5,772 bases of DNA from Chloroflexota bacterium (lineage in GTDB: Bacteria; Chloroflexota; Limnocylindria; Limnocylindrales; CSP1-4): positions 1 to 5,772 of the forward strand of contig VBFZ01000117.1 of the NCBI GenBank assembly GCA_005880805.1, read 5' to 3'. Under the pieces are notes generated by a model. It did no database searches. It was not told the DNA's origin and saw only the letters and a program-made list of their open reading frames with translations. This document shows, in pieces, positions 5,678-5,772 of the stretch. The stretch's first letter is position 1. Each line of letters opens with the position of its first letter. The translations under genes were made by a program, and so were the position numbers.

Positions 5678-5772
5678 ACACTCTCGGGTCTGAGCGAAGG
5701 CAAGTCGTGTGCCTAGTGGTCACCCGATGGATCGGCGGGCGCGCCCCCCGTGACGGGAGCGATTTGTACTGG

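Noticed and set aside
4711..5703. 330-codon minus-strand frame opposite the regulator's 3' end
   Set aside because: It lies almost wholly antisense to the regulator's helical region and helix-turn-helix, has an Arg-rich product, and shows no recognisable motif.
5737..5757. GC palindrome GGGCGCGCCC and adjacent CCCGT-G-ACGGG near the right edge
   Set aside because: The palindrome is short and of simple composition, and the second repeat's one-base loop cannot form a hairpin. There is no gene context to give it meaning.

Overview
The window is GC-rich throughout, by eye about two-thirds G+C. Its coding regions have strongly G/C-biased third codon positions. AGGAGG-type ribosome binding sites precede three of the genes, and two starts are decided by them. 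The large regulator is of a type very common in Actinomycetota and also found in other high-GC soil lineages such as Chloroflexota. I therefore read it as a piece of a high-GC actinobacterial or similar chromosome. The sequence does not fix the taxon. There are no RNA genes, CRISPR repeats, transposases, integrases or phage genes.

Layout. (1) Positions 1-233, minus strand: the 5' part of an unrecognised gene that runs off the left edge. (2) 234-478: a divergent intergenic region that probably holds the Rieske gene's promoter. (3) 479-853, plus: a small soluble Rieske [2Fe-2S] protein that carries the two extra cysteines of the high-potential (bc1-like) type. (4) 854-1213: 360 bases with no convincing gene, holding one hairpin just after the Rieske gene and an 11-bp-stem hairpin near the end of the next gene. 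(5) 1214-1657, minus: a SnoaL-like (NTF2-fold) protein. (6) 1767-2741, minus: a metallo-beta-lactamase-fold hydrolase with a complete metal site and a C-terminal extension. (7) 2848-5631, plus: a 927-residue LuxR-family regulator of the large ATP-binding (LAL, MalT-like) class. (8) 5632-5772: a non-coding tail.

How they may work together. The hydrolase and the SnoaL-like gene lie in the same direction 109 bases apart and could be one transcription unit. The LAL regulator starts 106 bases from the hydrolase and is transcribed away from it, the usual layout for a regulator controlling its neighbours. A plausible but unproven reading is a small inducible catabolic or detoxification module: the regulator senses a ligand through its helical middle region, then switches on a hydrolase and a small cyclase/hydratase-like enzyme. 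The Rieske protein converges on this unit, is separated from it by a terminator-like hairpin, and need not belong to it. I see no strong evidence for a wholly new system. The points most worth a second look are the hydrolase/SnoaL/LAL arrangement and the unusual small Rieske protein.
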